Shown here one piece after another: positions 47,401 to 56,388 of a DNA stretch of 64,000 bases (position 1 is the first letter of the stretch; each line of letters opens with the position of its first letter). Origin of the DNA: Tigriopus japonicus (taxonomy: Eukaryota; Arthropoda; Copepoda; Harpacticoida; Harpacticidae); NCBI GenBank assembly GCA_010645155.1, contig CM021322.1:11743841-11807840 (forward strand), read 5' to 3'. The position numbers and the translations under genes are program-made. The notes beneath the pieces were generated by a model. It was given only the letters and a program-made list of their open reading frames with translations, was not told the DNA's origin and made no database searches.

Positions 47401-50355
47401 CTGATGATGCCGTTTTCAGAAAACCGGCATTAATGGGGGTGCAACAACCGAATCCGCTAATATCTCTTTTCTGTAACTGGAGCTAAAGCTAAAGTCGTAC
47501 TTTTTTAACACTATGATATTTTATGGAAAGGAAAAAGCTTTGAATAGCTAATAAGGTAAGTATCTTTTATTGCCATTAGTAATAACTTTAGCATTTATAG
47601 TAAATTTGATCTACCAACGAGTTATTTCTGGCATATCTGGACAACCCTTGTAGGTATAATGGGTTAATCAAGAATAGTCTTAAAAATATTCATTATTAGA
47701 GGTGTCATTTTGGTGCAAATAAAAAGTGCAAAAAGTGCTACTAAAAGTGCAAAAAAAAACAGGAAAAAACGCAAGTAAAAAGTGCAAATAAAAATTTTTC
47801 AAATTTTTTTTAGTACATTCATTCACACGCATACTTACACTTACGAACTCACTCACACTTTCCCACTACACTTGAAGGAGGAGTTCCTCAAGGAGATTAT
47901 ATTCCCTCCGACGGTTGATTCCTTAAGCTACCTTCCCAAATCCAATCCCAAGTCTGAATGGAATTGATAATCTCGTCGTGCACAAAAACAGCTATTTTGA
48001 AGCCAAACACGCCTCTTATTTGTTTGTTGGACCTACTTTTGAGTGGCAACTCTGAAAACGTCGGATCTCGTAGAAAGATCTCCATGATGAGCTGAGAGAA
48101 ACACATGCAAATCCAAGGAGAGCTTTTTTTCTCCTCGTCACTCACTTTGAAGTTAAACCAATTACGATTTTGGTAGCAGCTCAAGTGCTGGACGATATCG
48201 ACAAAAAACACCTTCAAAAACCAGGTTCCAAAGCCATATGCAACGATAAGTTCGAGGAGGAAATTGTTGTTTTCCATTGCCTTTGCCAATCTGGTGGTAG
48301 CGATCACGAGAGATTTTTCTTGATCAAGAAAGAACTGATATTTTGGTTTCTCTATGCTTGTGTTTGTGTTCGTATGTGAATGTTTGTAGATGTCAAGCAC
48401 AACAGAGAAATTCGAGAAAATTGAATCTCTGACTTCAGATTTAAAAAAAAATTTGTTCAAAAAATAAGTTCAAAAATGAGCATTTCAAGTACTTTTGGAA
48501 TTTTAGTCCAAAAATGGCAAAAAGTGCAAAAAGTGCAAATAAATTGTGAAAAGTGTAAAAAAACATTTTGCGCCAATGCGACATCTCTATTCATTATTTA
48601 TCTAACCCTGCTTTAAAAGCTGTTAGAGGATCAGCTCCAAAATATTCCCGACCAAGACTAATGGGTAACAAACTGTATTGAACAGTTAAGGGCACGATAA
48701 AGGATCGAGAGAAGAGGACTTTATCGTTCAACTAGCCTGGATTCCTTGGAATTTGGAGGTGCTCTCAAGGCATAAGAAAACCTCTTCAATTGCTACAACT
48801 GATCTCGAATCCTGAGTTTGGACAGAGCACCTGAATGCTCTTGAAAACATACAGTATCAGATACCTTTCGTACCTTCTGTGAGTTGTTACAACCCAAACT
48901 TCTGGAGCCTCTCATTCCTTTGAGGTTCCTAATGAAACATCTTTGGACTTGCTCGACCTTTTTGAAACCTACCGAACTCATTGGAGCCCAAATGGGAGAG
49001 GCATGTTCTAGATGAGGCTGAACAATCGGCTTGTACAGAATTAGCATCGTAGCACATCTCTGGACTTGAAAGATCCAGCCACACGTTTGAAATGCCTTGG
49101 CCACTTTGAATTGGATATGCTCATCGCGAACTCTCCATTATCTTGGATGTCAATGGATGGGAGATTATTTGCTAAATACTACGTAGAAACTATGAACATA
49201 CCAGACACCAAGGTTCATTCACACCATCTAAGGACACTTATTTTTTCTGGAAAGACTTTAAAGATTTTGAGCTTCTCTCGTCGATTGACAACTTGCTCCT
49301 TTCATAGGCCATCCTCACGCGATGAATATGATTACAAATTTTGATGGAAGTAGGATATGTGTCAATTTGCGCCAACTCGAGTTTGGCGCAAAATTGATCC
49401 AAGCGAATTCATTTCATCGAAGGGGGCCCCCTTTGGCTGATGTACACTTGTGTTCATAAGGCACTAAGTCAACCTATCTATTTATGTCTACGTTGTTACA
49501 TGCAAAATTCAACTCTACTTCAGCCAAATCCGTTTGAATAGGCTACGAAGAATAAGTAAATTTCCGTTTTAGTGACATTTCAAGCCAGTAGGCGATGGAA
49601 GCTACATTAAAGTTATTCCAAAAATATGATCTCAGTTTACGTTGGATCCACTGCGTACCTTGTGAAGTGACTTGAATGCCAAACAAAAACTTGAATATGC
49701 AAAAACCTTGGTTCCCATCAAAATGCTTGTTCCCCTAGAAGCCCACAGTGCTATTATCAACCTTTTAACAACCTAACTTATGATAAGGATGACAAGCGTC
49801 TTAGAATCATTAAACAAAAAGTACCTCAGCAGTTTCATTTGAACTGTTTTACTTACATGTTCCATTGAGATTTCTTGACATGACCCTGCCGTTTCCGGCT
49901 GGAATGGTGCCCAATGGCGTCAAGGACTGAGCCATGATATGAGCGGCCGCCAAGTTGCCGCCCAAAGCCCGCGCTCCCAAGCTCACCGGTTGGCCCAATT
50001 GAGACGCCAAAAGAGGCACCGTCGAGTGGGGCTGAGTCCCAGCTAAAGAATGGGGCGGGGCTAGACACGTGACAGGGATCGCCCCCACTGGCGGGGGTGG
50101 GGACGACCCCAAAGACGAGTATGGGGGCGGACCATGGAACGGAGCCCCTCGATGGCGAAGGAGTCCGGCACTTTCAAAGTCCGAGTCCAAGTTTTTGGAC
50201 GATGCATTGGAATGGGCCAGGTTAGGACCAGTTCTGGTGGCGGTGGTGGGCGTCGTGGATGTGGCCAGATTGGGCGAACTCGATGAGGCTCGATGGGCGG
50301 ACTGGTTCGAGCCCGGGCGCGGCCGTGAACGCGGTGAGTCCACGCCCATAGACAT
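13253..50355 (-). CDS. nab: NAB (NGFI-A/EGR-binding) transcriptional corepressor
   Basis: Nuclear corepressor that binds EGR-type zinc-finger factors through NCD1 and represses through NCD2. Exons in transcript order: 49857-50355, 27499-27600, 27257-27394, 24559-25052, 24027-24200, 23843-23962, 22824-23189, 15127-15326, 14272-14491, 13253-13822. The phases 1,1,1,0,0,0,0,2,0 match at every junction, giving 960 residues, roughly double vertebrate NAB1/2 (about 490-525). NCD1 is residues 167-246 ([54 protein letters not shown]). NCD2 is about 412-550 ([35 protein letters not shown]). A coiled coil (632-697), an acidic run (about 730-750) and a Ser/Pro/His-rich tail with a FKQEP sumoylation-like site follow. 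The extra length is low-complexity sequence. An alternative first exon is described separately. Confidence 0.9.
15127..15326 (-). CDS. nab: NAB coiled-coil exon
   Basis: Encodes 66 residues with heptad-like spacing ([42 protein letters not shown]), predicted to form a coiled coil. It matches in place the helical segment after NCD2 in vertebrate NAB proteins. It ends in phase 2 and is separated from the NCD2 exons by a 7.5-kb intron. Confidence 0.85.
15327..22823 (-). other. nab: NAB 7.5-kb intron
   Basis: No coding exon is recognised on either strand. It holds simple repeats: (GACT)n at 16861-16884, a CAT run near 18735-18755, (GTGA)n near 20696-20716 and (CCA)n near 21560-21580. Many long open frames here are low-complexity read-through of CT/GA-rich DNA. 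Confidence 0.7.
22824..24200 (-). CDS. nab: NAB NCD2 exon cluster
   Basis: Three phase-0 exons (24027-24200, 23843-23962, 22824-23189) encode NCD2, the repression domain. Recognisable segments are the [14 protein letters not shown] helix, [36 protein letters not shown] and [25 protein letters not shown]. The last exon continues into a Ser/Gly/Asp linker with a basic AAKKGR motif that could act as a nuclear signal. Confidence 0.93.
24559..25052 (-). CDS. nab: NAB Ser/Thr/Pro/Gly-rich linker exon
   Basis: Continues NPG|LFQAPL from NCD1, as in vertebrate NAB (NPGLF). It then runs into about 150 residues of low-complexity sequence rich in Ser, Thr, Pro, Ala and Gly. The length is 494 bp, entering in phase 1 and leaving in phase 0. 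No domain is seen; it is a spacer between NCD1 and NCD2. Confidence 0.85.
25053..27256 (-). other. nab: NAB 2.2-kb intron
   Basis: AT-rich intronic sequence between the NCD1 exons and the linker exon. Nothing else is recognised. Confidence 0.7.
27257..27600 (-). CDS. nab: NAB NCD1 exon pair
   Basis: Two exons (27499-27600 and 27257-27394) separated by a 104-bp intron encode the complete NCD1, the EGR-binding domain. Identity with vertebrate NAB is very high over [17 protein letters not shown] and the following helix. Donors are AAG|GTGAGT and CCAG|GTAGGA; acceptors are TTTCAG and ATTTAG. Confidence 0.95.
28185..28674 (-). CDS. nab: NAB proximal (alternative) first coding exon
   Basis: A GC-rich open block whose own ATG (28672-28674) starts [13 protein letters not shown]. 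The frame is open upstream to a TAG near 28736. It encodes 163 residues: Ser-rich, with a TIKREE sumoylation-like site, a basic RGAAKRKLG stretch and a [12 protein letters not shown] run. The donor CCAG|GTTGGT is phase 1 and joins the NCD1 exon in frame. It cannot join the distal exon (phase mismatch), so it most simply represents a second promoter. A weaker alternative is an internal exon entered at an AG near 28730 from an unseen phase-2 exon. Confidence 0.6.
29117..30530. repeat. Cluster of simple repeats
   Basis: Separate short arrays: (GGT)n 29117-29189, (ACGG)n 29363-29384, (GAAC)n 29441-29463 and (CCTT/CCCT)n 30498-30530, with CT-rich DNA between. They generate most of the long spurious open frames in this part of the intron. 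Confidence 0.8.
35985..36085 (+). repeat. tRNA-like SINE head candidate
   Basis: A GGGGGAG 5' arm and a TTTCCCCCC 3' arm can pair as an acceptor stem. Between them are a GGTTGTAGCGCA A-box-like part and a perfect RNA polymerase III B box GGTTCGATCCC. The other arms fit a tRNA fold poorly and an AT-rich tail follows. It is more likely a tRNA-derived SINE than a tRNA gene. Confidence 0.4.
36185..38020 (+). mobile_element. LINE relic, split by a hAT-type element
   Basis: 36190-36560 translates to a reverse-transcriptase C-terminal segment ([17 protein letters not shown], then [16 protein letters not shown]) of a non-LTR retrotransposon, interrupted by stops. The sequence resumes at 37688 after the inserted element and ends in an AATAAA followed by an (ATT)n-rich tail (37976-38020), the usual 3' end of such elements. 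The copy is 5'-truncated and dead. Confidence 0.7.
36562..37679 (-). mobile_element. Non-autonomous hAT-type element, copy 1 (1118 bp)
   Basis: Ends are CGGGGTGGGCATTT and AAATGCCCACCCTG. The flanks TTCGTCAG (36554-36561) and TTCGTCCG (37680-37687) are an 8-bp target-site duplication with one mismatch. Many TGTCCAAAA (or TTTTGGACA) motifs crowd the two terminal regions, as expected of subterminal transposase-binding repeats. The interior has no transposase. Orientation is set relative to copy 2 at 57684-58899, which is inverted. The element lies within the LINE relic. Confidence 0.88.
38021..46461 (-). other. nab: NAB first intron, middle part
   Basis: Largely unique AT-rich sequence with short simple repeats: (GTGA)n near 39334-39353, (ATAG)n 40841-40858 and a GTTGTT/GTCGTC run near 42505-42530. 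I see no exon with coding character on either strand. Confidence 0.55.
46462..47255. mobile_element. Foldback element, second copy with internal insertion
   Basis: The left arm (46462-46623) and right arm (about 47137-47255) are inverted repeats and match the arms of the 10123-10773 element: GGGACATGCACAAAGGTTGC, TCAAGCGAGC, AATCATACCGC and TCTAGGTCCC. The two ends read GGGACATG and CATGCCCC. Divergence between the arms is greater than in the first copy. The centre is occupied by another inverted-repeat unit (46816-47135). Confidence 0.75.
46816..47135. mobile_element. Nested inverted-repeat unit with a tRNA-like segment
   Basis: The 15-bp perfect inverted repeat TCTTCCGATCTGGGA marks both ends (near 46816 and 47135). 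Inside, 46880-46950 has TGGTTCAGAACTAGCACTCG and GGGTTCGCGCC, which resemble A and B boxes of a tRNA-derived promoter. Three TTAGG units sit at 47019-47038. No target-site duplication is clear, so the nature of this unit is uncertain. Confidence 0.4.
47697..48589. mobile_element. Non-autonomous hAT-type element (893 bp)
   Basis: The ends TAGAGGTGTC and GACATCTCTA are inverted repeats that continue imperfectly through TTGG(T/C)GCAAA. TTCATTAT flanks both sides exactly (47689-47696 and 48590-48597), an 8-bp duplication. AAAGTGCAAA motifs cluster near both ends. A 187-codon open frame runs on the minus strand (48460-47897) without recognisable transposase motifs and is not assigned a function. 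Confidence 0.85.
48600..49330 (-). mobile_element. LINE relic (reverse-transcriptase C-terminus)
   Basis: On the minus strand, 49104-48793 encodes [12 protein letters not shown], then [20 protein letters not shown] and [15 protein letters not shown], the familiar segment after the catalytic RT motifs of CR1/Jockey-like elements. Further 3' in a shifted frame, FKAGLDK near 48615 matches the usual ORF2 end. Frameshifts and stops show it is dead. Confidence 0.7.
49331..49856 (-). other. nab: NAB first intron, distal end
   Basis: AT-rich intronic sequence between the LINE relic and the distal NAB exon. No further feature is seen. Confidence 0.5.
49857..50355 (-). CDS. nab: NAB distal first coding exon
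   Basis: Begins at an ATG preceded by ACAACA, with an in-frame TAG upstream. It codes 166 residues of Ser/Pro/Ala-rich, presumably disordered sequence (for example [14 protein letters not shown]). It ends ACAT|GTAAGT in phase 1, exactly what the NCD1 exon acceptor needs. High GC and the absence of stops against an AT-rich background support coding. I see no known domain. Confidence 0.7.
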
Positions 50356-53300
50356 TGTTGTGTGTGGATGTGGAGATCAGGCACTAAGGTATGAGGTATC
50401 ACTCTAATCACTCATTCAAGTCAACCGAGTCAGTTTGGCACAATCAAACGGACAAATTAGCAATATCAGGTGAACTCGGGTTGGGATTGCAATCCAGACA
50501 GAATTGGTGCTCCCAGTGATTTGGCACTCGGTTTCATGATTTCCTCGAGTGTGGGGAGGAAGGTTAAACGATTTAACCGCGACCCACTATTGGTTCGTTT
50601 GGGATTTAGTCCACTTACTAGTCCTGGTCAGGAATGAACAACCGCGTCATTGAGTGGCCAGCGAATCTCTGTCCGAAAAAGCGGCCCCAAAGTCGCTGAA
50701 ACCGAGAGAAGCAATAACCATCCGAAAGAGACCGAGAAAAGCACATTATTCACGTAAATGAGCGACAACGACGTCAAAGAAAGAGTTGACCACTCAGAGA
50801 CTCGAAAACACACAGAGATCCCTCCCACTTGTCGTCCTGCTCTGAACTGGCACCCGAAAAACGACCCATTCACCCCCGAAACATCATCAGTCACAGGCAA
50901 TCTTTATGGCAAAAGGCAGGGAGGAGAAGACGAAAAAAACTCGTTTTCCGTGAAAAGTGCATAATGGGGTTGGCTGAGGAAAGGATTGACCAGACACTCC
51001 TCATCATTTGAATGGCTGGATGGCCGTCATTGGTTTTAAGACTCGGTTTTCAGGCACTCTCAGGCGGGATAATTTTTTCTCCGTCTCGCAGCAATGACCC
51101 GTTTTTGGCATCCACGATTGGCTTGACATTGAGTTCACAACTCGTTCAAATCTCGAAATCAGAGTAAACCAACTATTCCAGTAACTGTCAGTCTGTAAAT
51201 AGTCAGATGGTGCCAATTAATATGCACCCTCTTCGTTCATTCATCGTGGTTCATACAAGTGTTCCATGGGGGAACAAAACCCGGAATTGACCGGTCTCGA
51301 CGAGTAACTGACCGTTACGGCAAATTTGCATGTCAATCGAAATAGTACTACGTACAACACTGCTCTAAAATAATTTAATCCACTTTCGAAACTTGTCATC
51401 CAATTTGCACCATTCCGATGACACGACTGAGCTTTAACAGACAATTTTCACGTGGGTCTTTGGCATGCATTGAAAATAGTCACTGGATCACTCACCCACT
51501 TTATGGGTTGGTCATTGTTTTCTTGTTCGACACTTTTGAATCTTTATCACTAGTGTCACTCCCACTGCTATTTCGTTCTGAATGAATGTGTGATTAAAAC
51601 TGTCCATAACATCAACTATTAGCAGCACTGACTCGGTGCTGATCGAATTGTTTTGCAGAAGTTAGTGATTGTTGCAGAAGAATAAGAAAGAACAAGTCAG
51701 AAGAACTGTCTGCTCACTCCTTTCGTTCGTCTCCGAGTCTTTCTTATGTACGAGTTCATGCGTTTACAGCTTGTGTGTGTCAGTGTACTACAAGTAGTAG
51801 TAAAGAGTTGTAGGAGTTCTGTTAGAGAAGGGGGAACAATGTGCAGATTCGCGAAGGGCCATCATCCATGCCTTGGTCGGCCTCTAAAAATTTGCAGACT
51901 TGCGGACCCGAAGCAGGGTTGCCAACGGCGTGGTCGCCAGCTCAAAAAGACCCATTGTACGGCAAGCTACAGCCTCGATGTTCGATGTTATTTTGTATTT
52001 AAAACCATCACAAACTAACCAAAAAAAATCAATTATGCTGTGGCCTGGCCTGGCTTGAGAACCACCGATATGCTTGTAATAGCAAATATGTTCAACTTTC
52101 CAGTTCAAGAAGCGCTCCTGATTGCGTTTTTGCCATGATCTCGGTTTTCCTCTCGTTCTCTCTGCCCGTCCGTCGTCGTCCGTGGCTCAGTGAGTATGGA
52201 CGTATTTGTCCCTCAGTTTAGAGCGTGCAGTTCTCTGCAGAGCGGCGTCATTTTGCTGAAAAGCATTTGCGAATCAGGTGCTGCTGTCGATGGGGGTGTG
52301 GGTGAACTCGGAGACTGCTGCACTTACGTCGAGAGCCAGACCTGGCAAAGCCAGCCAGCTTTGAGCTGCGGATCGTCCAAGTGAGGAGGCAAAAAATCCG
52401 CACAGAGTACTGAAACACAGAGGAAGAGCGATAGATACATGGGAGACCCAGGAAGGCCCACCAAAGCAAAGCTGAGTGAGTCTCTTTGAAGTCTCAACAA
52501 TCCACAACGCTTCCAACGGCCGGCAACCTTGTTCGATTGAGGATCATGGTAACAAAAGTCGTCGCCCTTTTTTGCGAGGAATGCTCAAGATTAGAATGTG
52601 CTTTTTTCCTTCTCCTTCTTCTCGCGAAATCAAGCTCGACCTCGATCGTAGTGGGTCACTTATCATGTTCAAAGCGTCTGAAGAAAATGGCATGTAAGCC
52701 ATTTGTACTTAGAGGACATGTTGAGATCATGGTTGGCTTCAAAAGGGGTATCTATGAGTCTCATGGTCATGCGCTGACAAACCTATTTTCTAAAAATATT
52801 CAAAGGACACATCAATTTTCGGGTCATTGAATGTTTGGAAAAGTTGAGCCTTTTCCGATCTGAAAGAGGTTGGAACATTTTTCTTTTTGAGGATATTTGT
52901 TACCACATGTTGTTACCGGTGTTTACGCATAACTTACCCCCTTTTAGTGCTAACCATCATCACCTTCTACTTCTGATTTAACCTTGGGTCAATAAGGTTT
53001 ACTAATTTTGTTAAGACACAACTTTTTAGTCTGAGACTGAGACTTAGTCTGAGTCTGACAAATTTACATACGTCCTCATTTTCTGACTTTATGTTAGCGC
53101 GGGCAAGCAAAAGTTCCTATCTCAGCATGTGGAAATCATGTAAAAACCAGGATTTTTTTGGCTCTTTTACATTACTTTTTAGGACCTTTTCAAAGTATTA
53201 ATATTTTTTTCAAATTCGACAATCATTTTTGTCTTGTCTAAATTTGATTTTAAGAAAACCAAATGCTCAAGAAAATACAAACATAAAACTACAAATTTTC

Positions 53301-53533
53301 GCCCATTATTTTCGCGTATTGAAACAAAAAATGGCCAAATTTGACATTTCTAGTTAAAAAGTAACATTTATAAGCCAGAAAATAGCATTTTTTTGCAACT
53401 TTCGTCGAATTGAGTGCAACTTAAAAAGTAAAAACATTGCAACTTTAGGGCTAAAAAACTGCACTGTAGGCCAAAAAACGGCATTTTAATCGGAGTCCCA
53501 CTCATGAGCCTCTTTACATTACAGGTCTGCTTT
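50356..53533. other. Upstream region of the NAB distal exon
   Basis: Expected to hold the distal NAB promoter and 5' UTR. An in-frame TAG lies just upstream of the distal ATG. No coding exon is recognised. The GC content is higher at about 50.4-52.7 kb than further on, which would fit a promoter-proximal region. Confidence 0.4.
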
Positions 53534-53711
53534 CAGGGGCCCACCAAACAGACGTTGGTAGATTCAGGGGCCACAAATTAACGATAAAAGAGCTTTGAGC
53601 CCACGAGTACAGCACTAAGGATTGATCACAAGCCCACTATTTTGGACTTTCGCTATAACGCGTGGGACCACCAAAACCACCCTTGGGCTCCATGGTTGCC
53701 GACGACCTCTG
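53534..53711. mobile_element. Degraded relative of the 371-579 hAT element
   Basis: Shares AACAGA.GTTGGTAGA, TCAGGGGCC, ACAAAT.AACGAT.AAAGAGCTTTG, CCCACTATTTTGGACTTT and the terminal GGTTGCCGAC with 371-579, in the same orientation. It starts CAGGGG and ends near CTCTG. Both termini are damaged and I see no target-site duplication. Confidence 0.65.
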
Positions 53712-54244
53712 GTGTGAGGTGTAAAATAACATTCAACTACTTTCTTCATCAAGAATAACGTTATCATTTGAATAAAGGTTTGCAAAGGGATAAGCCGCTC
53801 CAAGAGCTTGAGGTTCGCTGGAGAACCAAATAAAAACAAGTCGCGCCAAAGGACCTCTTTTTCTAATGGGAAAATTGGAGCAGTACCACCTAAATGTAAA
53901 CAAACAATGCCAGAGTCAACCCTAGGATACAATATCTGCCAACAGCAACTCGTCGATGGACCAAATTTCGTACGACCGTTAACTTTATAAATTATATTTA
54001 TGATTTATTTGTACACAGGGAATTGTATTACTTGTAGGGGCAATAAAAAACCGAAACCAGCCAAAAAGAATATGCAGCCAGCGACAAGTTTACGGGGAAT
54101 TGTGAAACCAATAACCGGACCTGTGTTGTAATTGCAATTACATTTCTAAGTAATTGTAATTATTACATATTAACCAATTCAATTACTTTTTGAAAGTAAT
54201 TGTAATTCCACCCCACCCCCACAAAAACAATTAATTGCATTTGA
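53712..54244. other. Intergenic DNA, no gene
   Basis: No recognisable feature other than increasing numbers of GTAATTGTAATT words toward the tandem repeat that follows. Confidence 0.4.
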
Positions 54245-54418
54245 AACAAAGTAATTGTAATTGTATTTGATTACTTTTGAGAACAAAGTAATTGTGATTG
54301 TATTTAATTAATTTTGAGAGCAAAGTAATTGTAATTGTATTTGATTACTTTTGAGAACAAAGCAATTGTAATTGTATCTGATTATTTTGAGAACAAAGTA
54401 ATTGTTATTAATTACATT
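54245..54418. repeat. 37-bp tandem repeat, about 4.5 copies
   Basis: Units begin AACAAAGTAATTGTAATTGT at 54245, 54282, 54319, 54356 and 54392 (the fourth unit is one base short). The unit contains its own inverted word (GTAATTG / GATTACTTTTGAG). The wider 54120-54420 block is built from the same GTAATTGTAATT words, possibly the remnant of a mobile element whose ends were not found. Confidence 0.85.
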
Positions 54419-54944
54419 TAAAAAGTAAATAAACCCAATAATTGACTCAGGTCTGCCAATGACTAAGGGCTTCGTCAAAAAAAGCTGGTGGGAATAAGTG
54501 ATCTTAGCCTTCGATCTAGATAATGTGAACAAATTAAGATCACATCATTAGGTTTTAGATTTCAGTCATTTTTTCAGGCTATTAATACATTTTGTAGATT
54601 TTTTTAAATCAAATTTTGGAGAGTGTTTGTGACATCCAGAAACGTTTTGTACTGAATTCTTCTTTCAATAGCAAAAAGATTCAAATACTTGATTTGGAGT
54701 AGAAGATTTTAGAGTAAATTAGTCCACATTTGACAATGCTTCTGCCATGCCTCACCCACGATATCACAGTTTTGATTTCTTATTACTTGATAAGCAGTGG
54801 TCAAATTATTGCTTCGATATTTTTCATGTCAAAGGCTCCTATTGGGTACATTTTTTTTCTCTTGCACTTCTTGGTTTGTTGGGCGTTTTTGAAGCTTTAA
54901 GGCTAACCACTTGTCGTTAAGGTCAAGTAGAGGAGGGTCAAGTT
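54419..54944. other. Intergenic DNA, no gene
   Basis: AT-rich with no coding signal or structured repeat. Confidence 0.4.
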
Positions 54945-55283
54945 TAGTGATGGACCGAAAGCGCTTTCGGCCAAAATTATTGCCAAAATTTCGGTTTCAG
55001 TTATGCCTACCGAAACCAAAAGCAGACGTGCACTATAAAGGATGGAGTTTGACTACAAAATCGAAAAAAAATTCATCCAAAAACCCATGAAATTCAAGTT
55101 TCCGATTTTTCAAAATTTGTGACTACCCAACATCGAACACATGAGCAATTAAATTTTTGTTTTAAAGGTGGATTTTGCATTTATACAATTTTGCAGTCAG
55201 CTGCTTTCGGTTTCGTTTTCTGTTAAGCCCTCTTTCGGCCGAAAATTTCGGTTTCGGTTATGTGCCCTTTCGGTCCATCATCA
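54945..55283. mobile_element. hAT-type MITE (339 bp)
   Basis: The ends TAGTGATGGACCGAAAG and, reverse-complemented, TGATGATGGACCGAAAG are inverted repeats. CTTTCGGCC and TTTCGGTTTC words follow inside both. GTCAAGTT is duplicated exactly on each side (54937-54944 and 55284-55291). The TAG.GATG terminus with an 8-bp duplication is characteristic of hAT elements. The interior is non-coding. Confidence 0.88.
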
Positions 55284-56082
55284 GTCAAGTTGACGCTTCT
55301 CTCCCATGCGCTCATTTAATATGACTAGAGTGGTAAGTAAAATGCAAATAAACAGCGAGAAAAATGTAAAAAATGACACAAAAATGGAAAGCAATGTGGG
55401 AAAATATGCTGGGTCAAGATAAGTTCAGCGACTTTTTAGATCGAAATGGTTTGTTTCCGAACTGAAATCAAAATTTTGATGCCGGCTGTGATCCAGATCG
55501 GTGCCAATCCGGATCAGATCGGATTGTATAAGACTTACATTGGGTGTTATAGAATTCACTTCCGCGATGTATCGCGCAGTTAGTTCGGGTTCTGGTGCTT
55601 CCTCTGGATTGGTTTGTGTTTTTTGGTCCAACTCACTATGAATCGACCTCCAATACTGATCCCGCTCATGGCCCAACCGAACCCATCCCCATGTGCTAAC
55701 CAAATGTAGGGCAGAAAAAAAATAAAAGTAGAAGCCCGAAAATGCAGGTAAAACTTGGAAAAAAGAAACAATAAATGCCACATATTGCAGGTTTATCTGA
55801 GGTTTAATTTGTTAAATAAAATTTAATTTCCACGCAACCACCGATGTTCATGTCGTTTTTGTCAAAATTAGCAAAAATGCGAAAAATGCAAATGAGACGG
55901 TTTACACTTATTACCCCTCTAAATATGGCCTATTTCCTTCCCATTCCATGCGCGTTTGATCATGCCAGAACAAAAATCTAGCCCAATGTATCTAGGTTTT
56001 GTGAGTTAAATGAGGACGGACTGCCTGACGAAAGAACACCAAATAACTTCAAAGCACAAACGTTTGACTTTTGAGTCTCAAG
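55284..56082. other. Intergenic DNA, no gene
   Basis: A minus-strand frame at 55781-55425 lacks family character. No other feature is recognised. Confidence 0.4.
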
Positions 56083-56388
56083 TAGTGATGTGTTTCGAAC
56101 CAGGAGTGCTGCCAGTTTTGACTCGGAAGTATATCATTGTTAAAAAGGGTAGTTTGTACTGAACTTTTTGAAAAGAACTAAACAGGGACCAATTTGGCAA
56201 CACTCGAACTAGTTCGATTTCGAGTTCCATCGATAGTTATAAAAATGGATTTCGAGTTGGCAGTGTTGCCATTTTTGTGGTAGATAAGGTCCATTGCGTG
56301 TTGAAATGTTTAGTTGTGGTCAGATTTTTGACCCTAAAAACCAAAATGGCAAAACTCGGCCTAAAGCCCAACTCGAAACACATCAGTA
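56083..56388. mobile_element. hAT-type MITE (306 bp)
   Basis: The ends TAGTGATGTGTTTCGA and, reverse-complemented, TACTGATGTGTTTCGA differ at one base. The flanks GTCTCAAG at 56075-56082 and 56389-56396 are an exact 8-bp duplication. CGAACTAG/TTCGAGTT words occur inside. The ends differ from those of the 54945 element, so it is a different family. Confidence 0.88.

Noticed and set aside
52486..52830. 114-codon plus-strand frame with a Leu-rich stretch
   Set aside because: No family resemblance and no supporting splice or start context; chance frame in the NAB upstream region.
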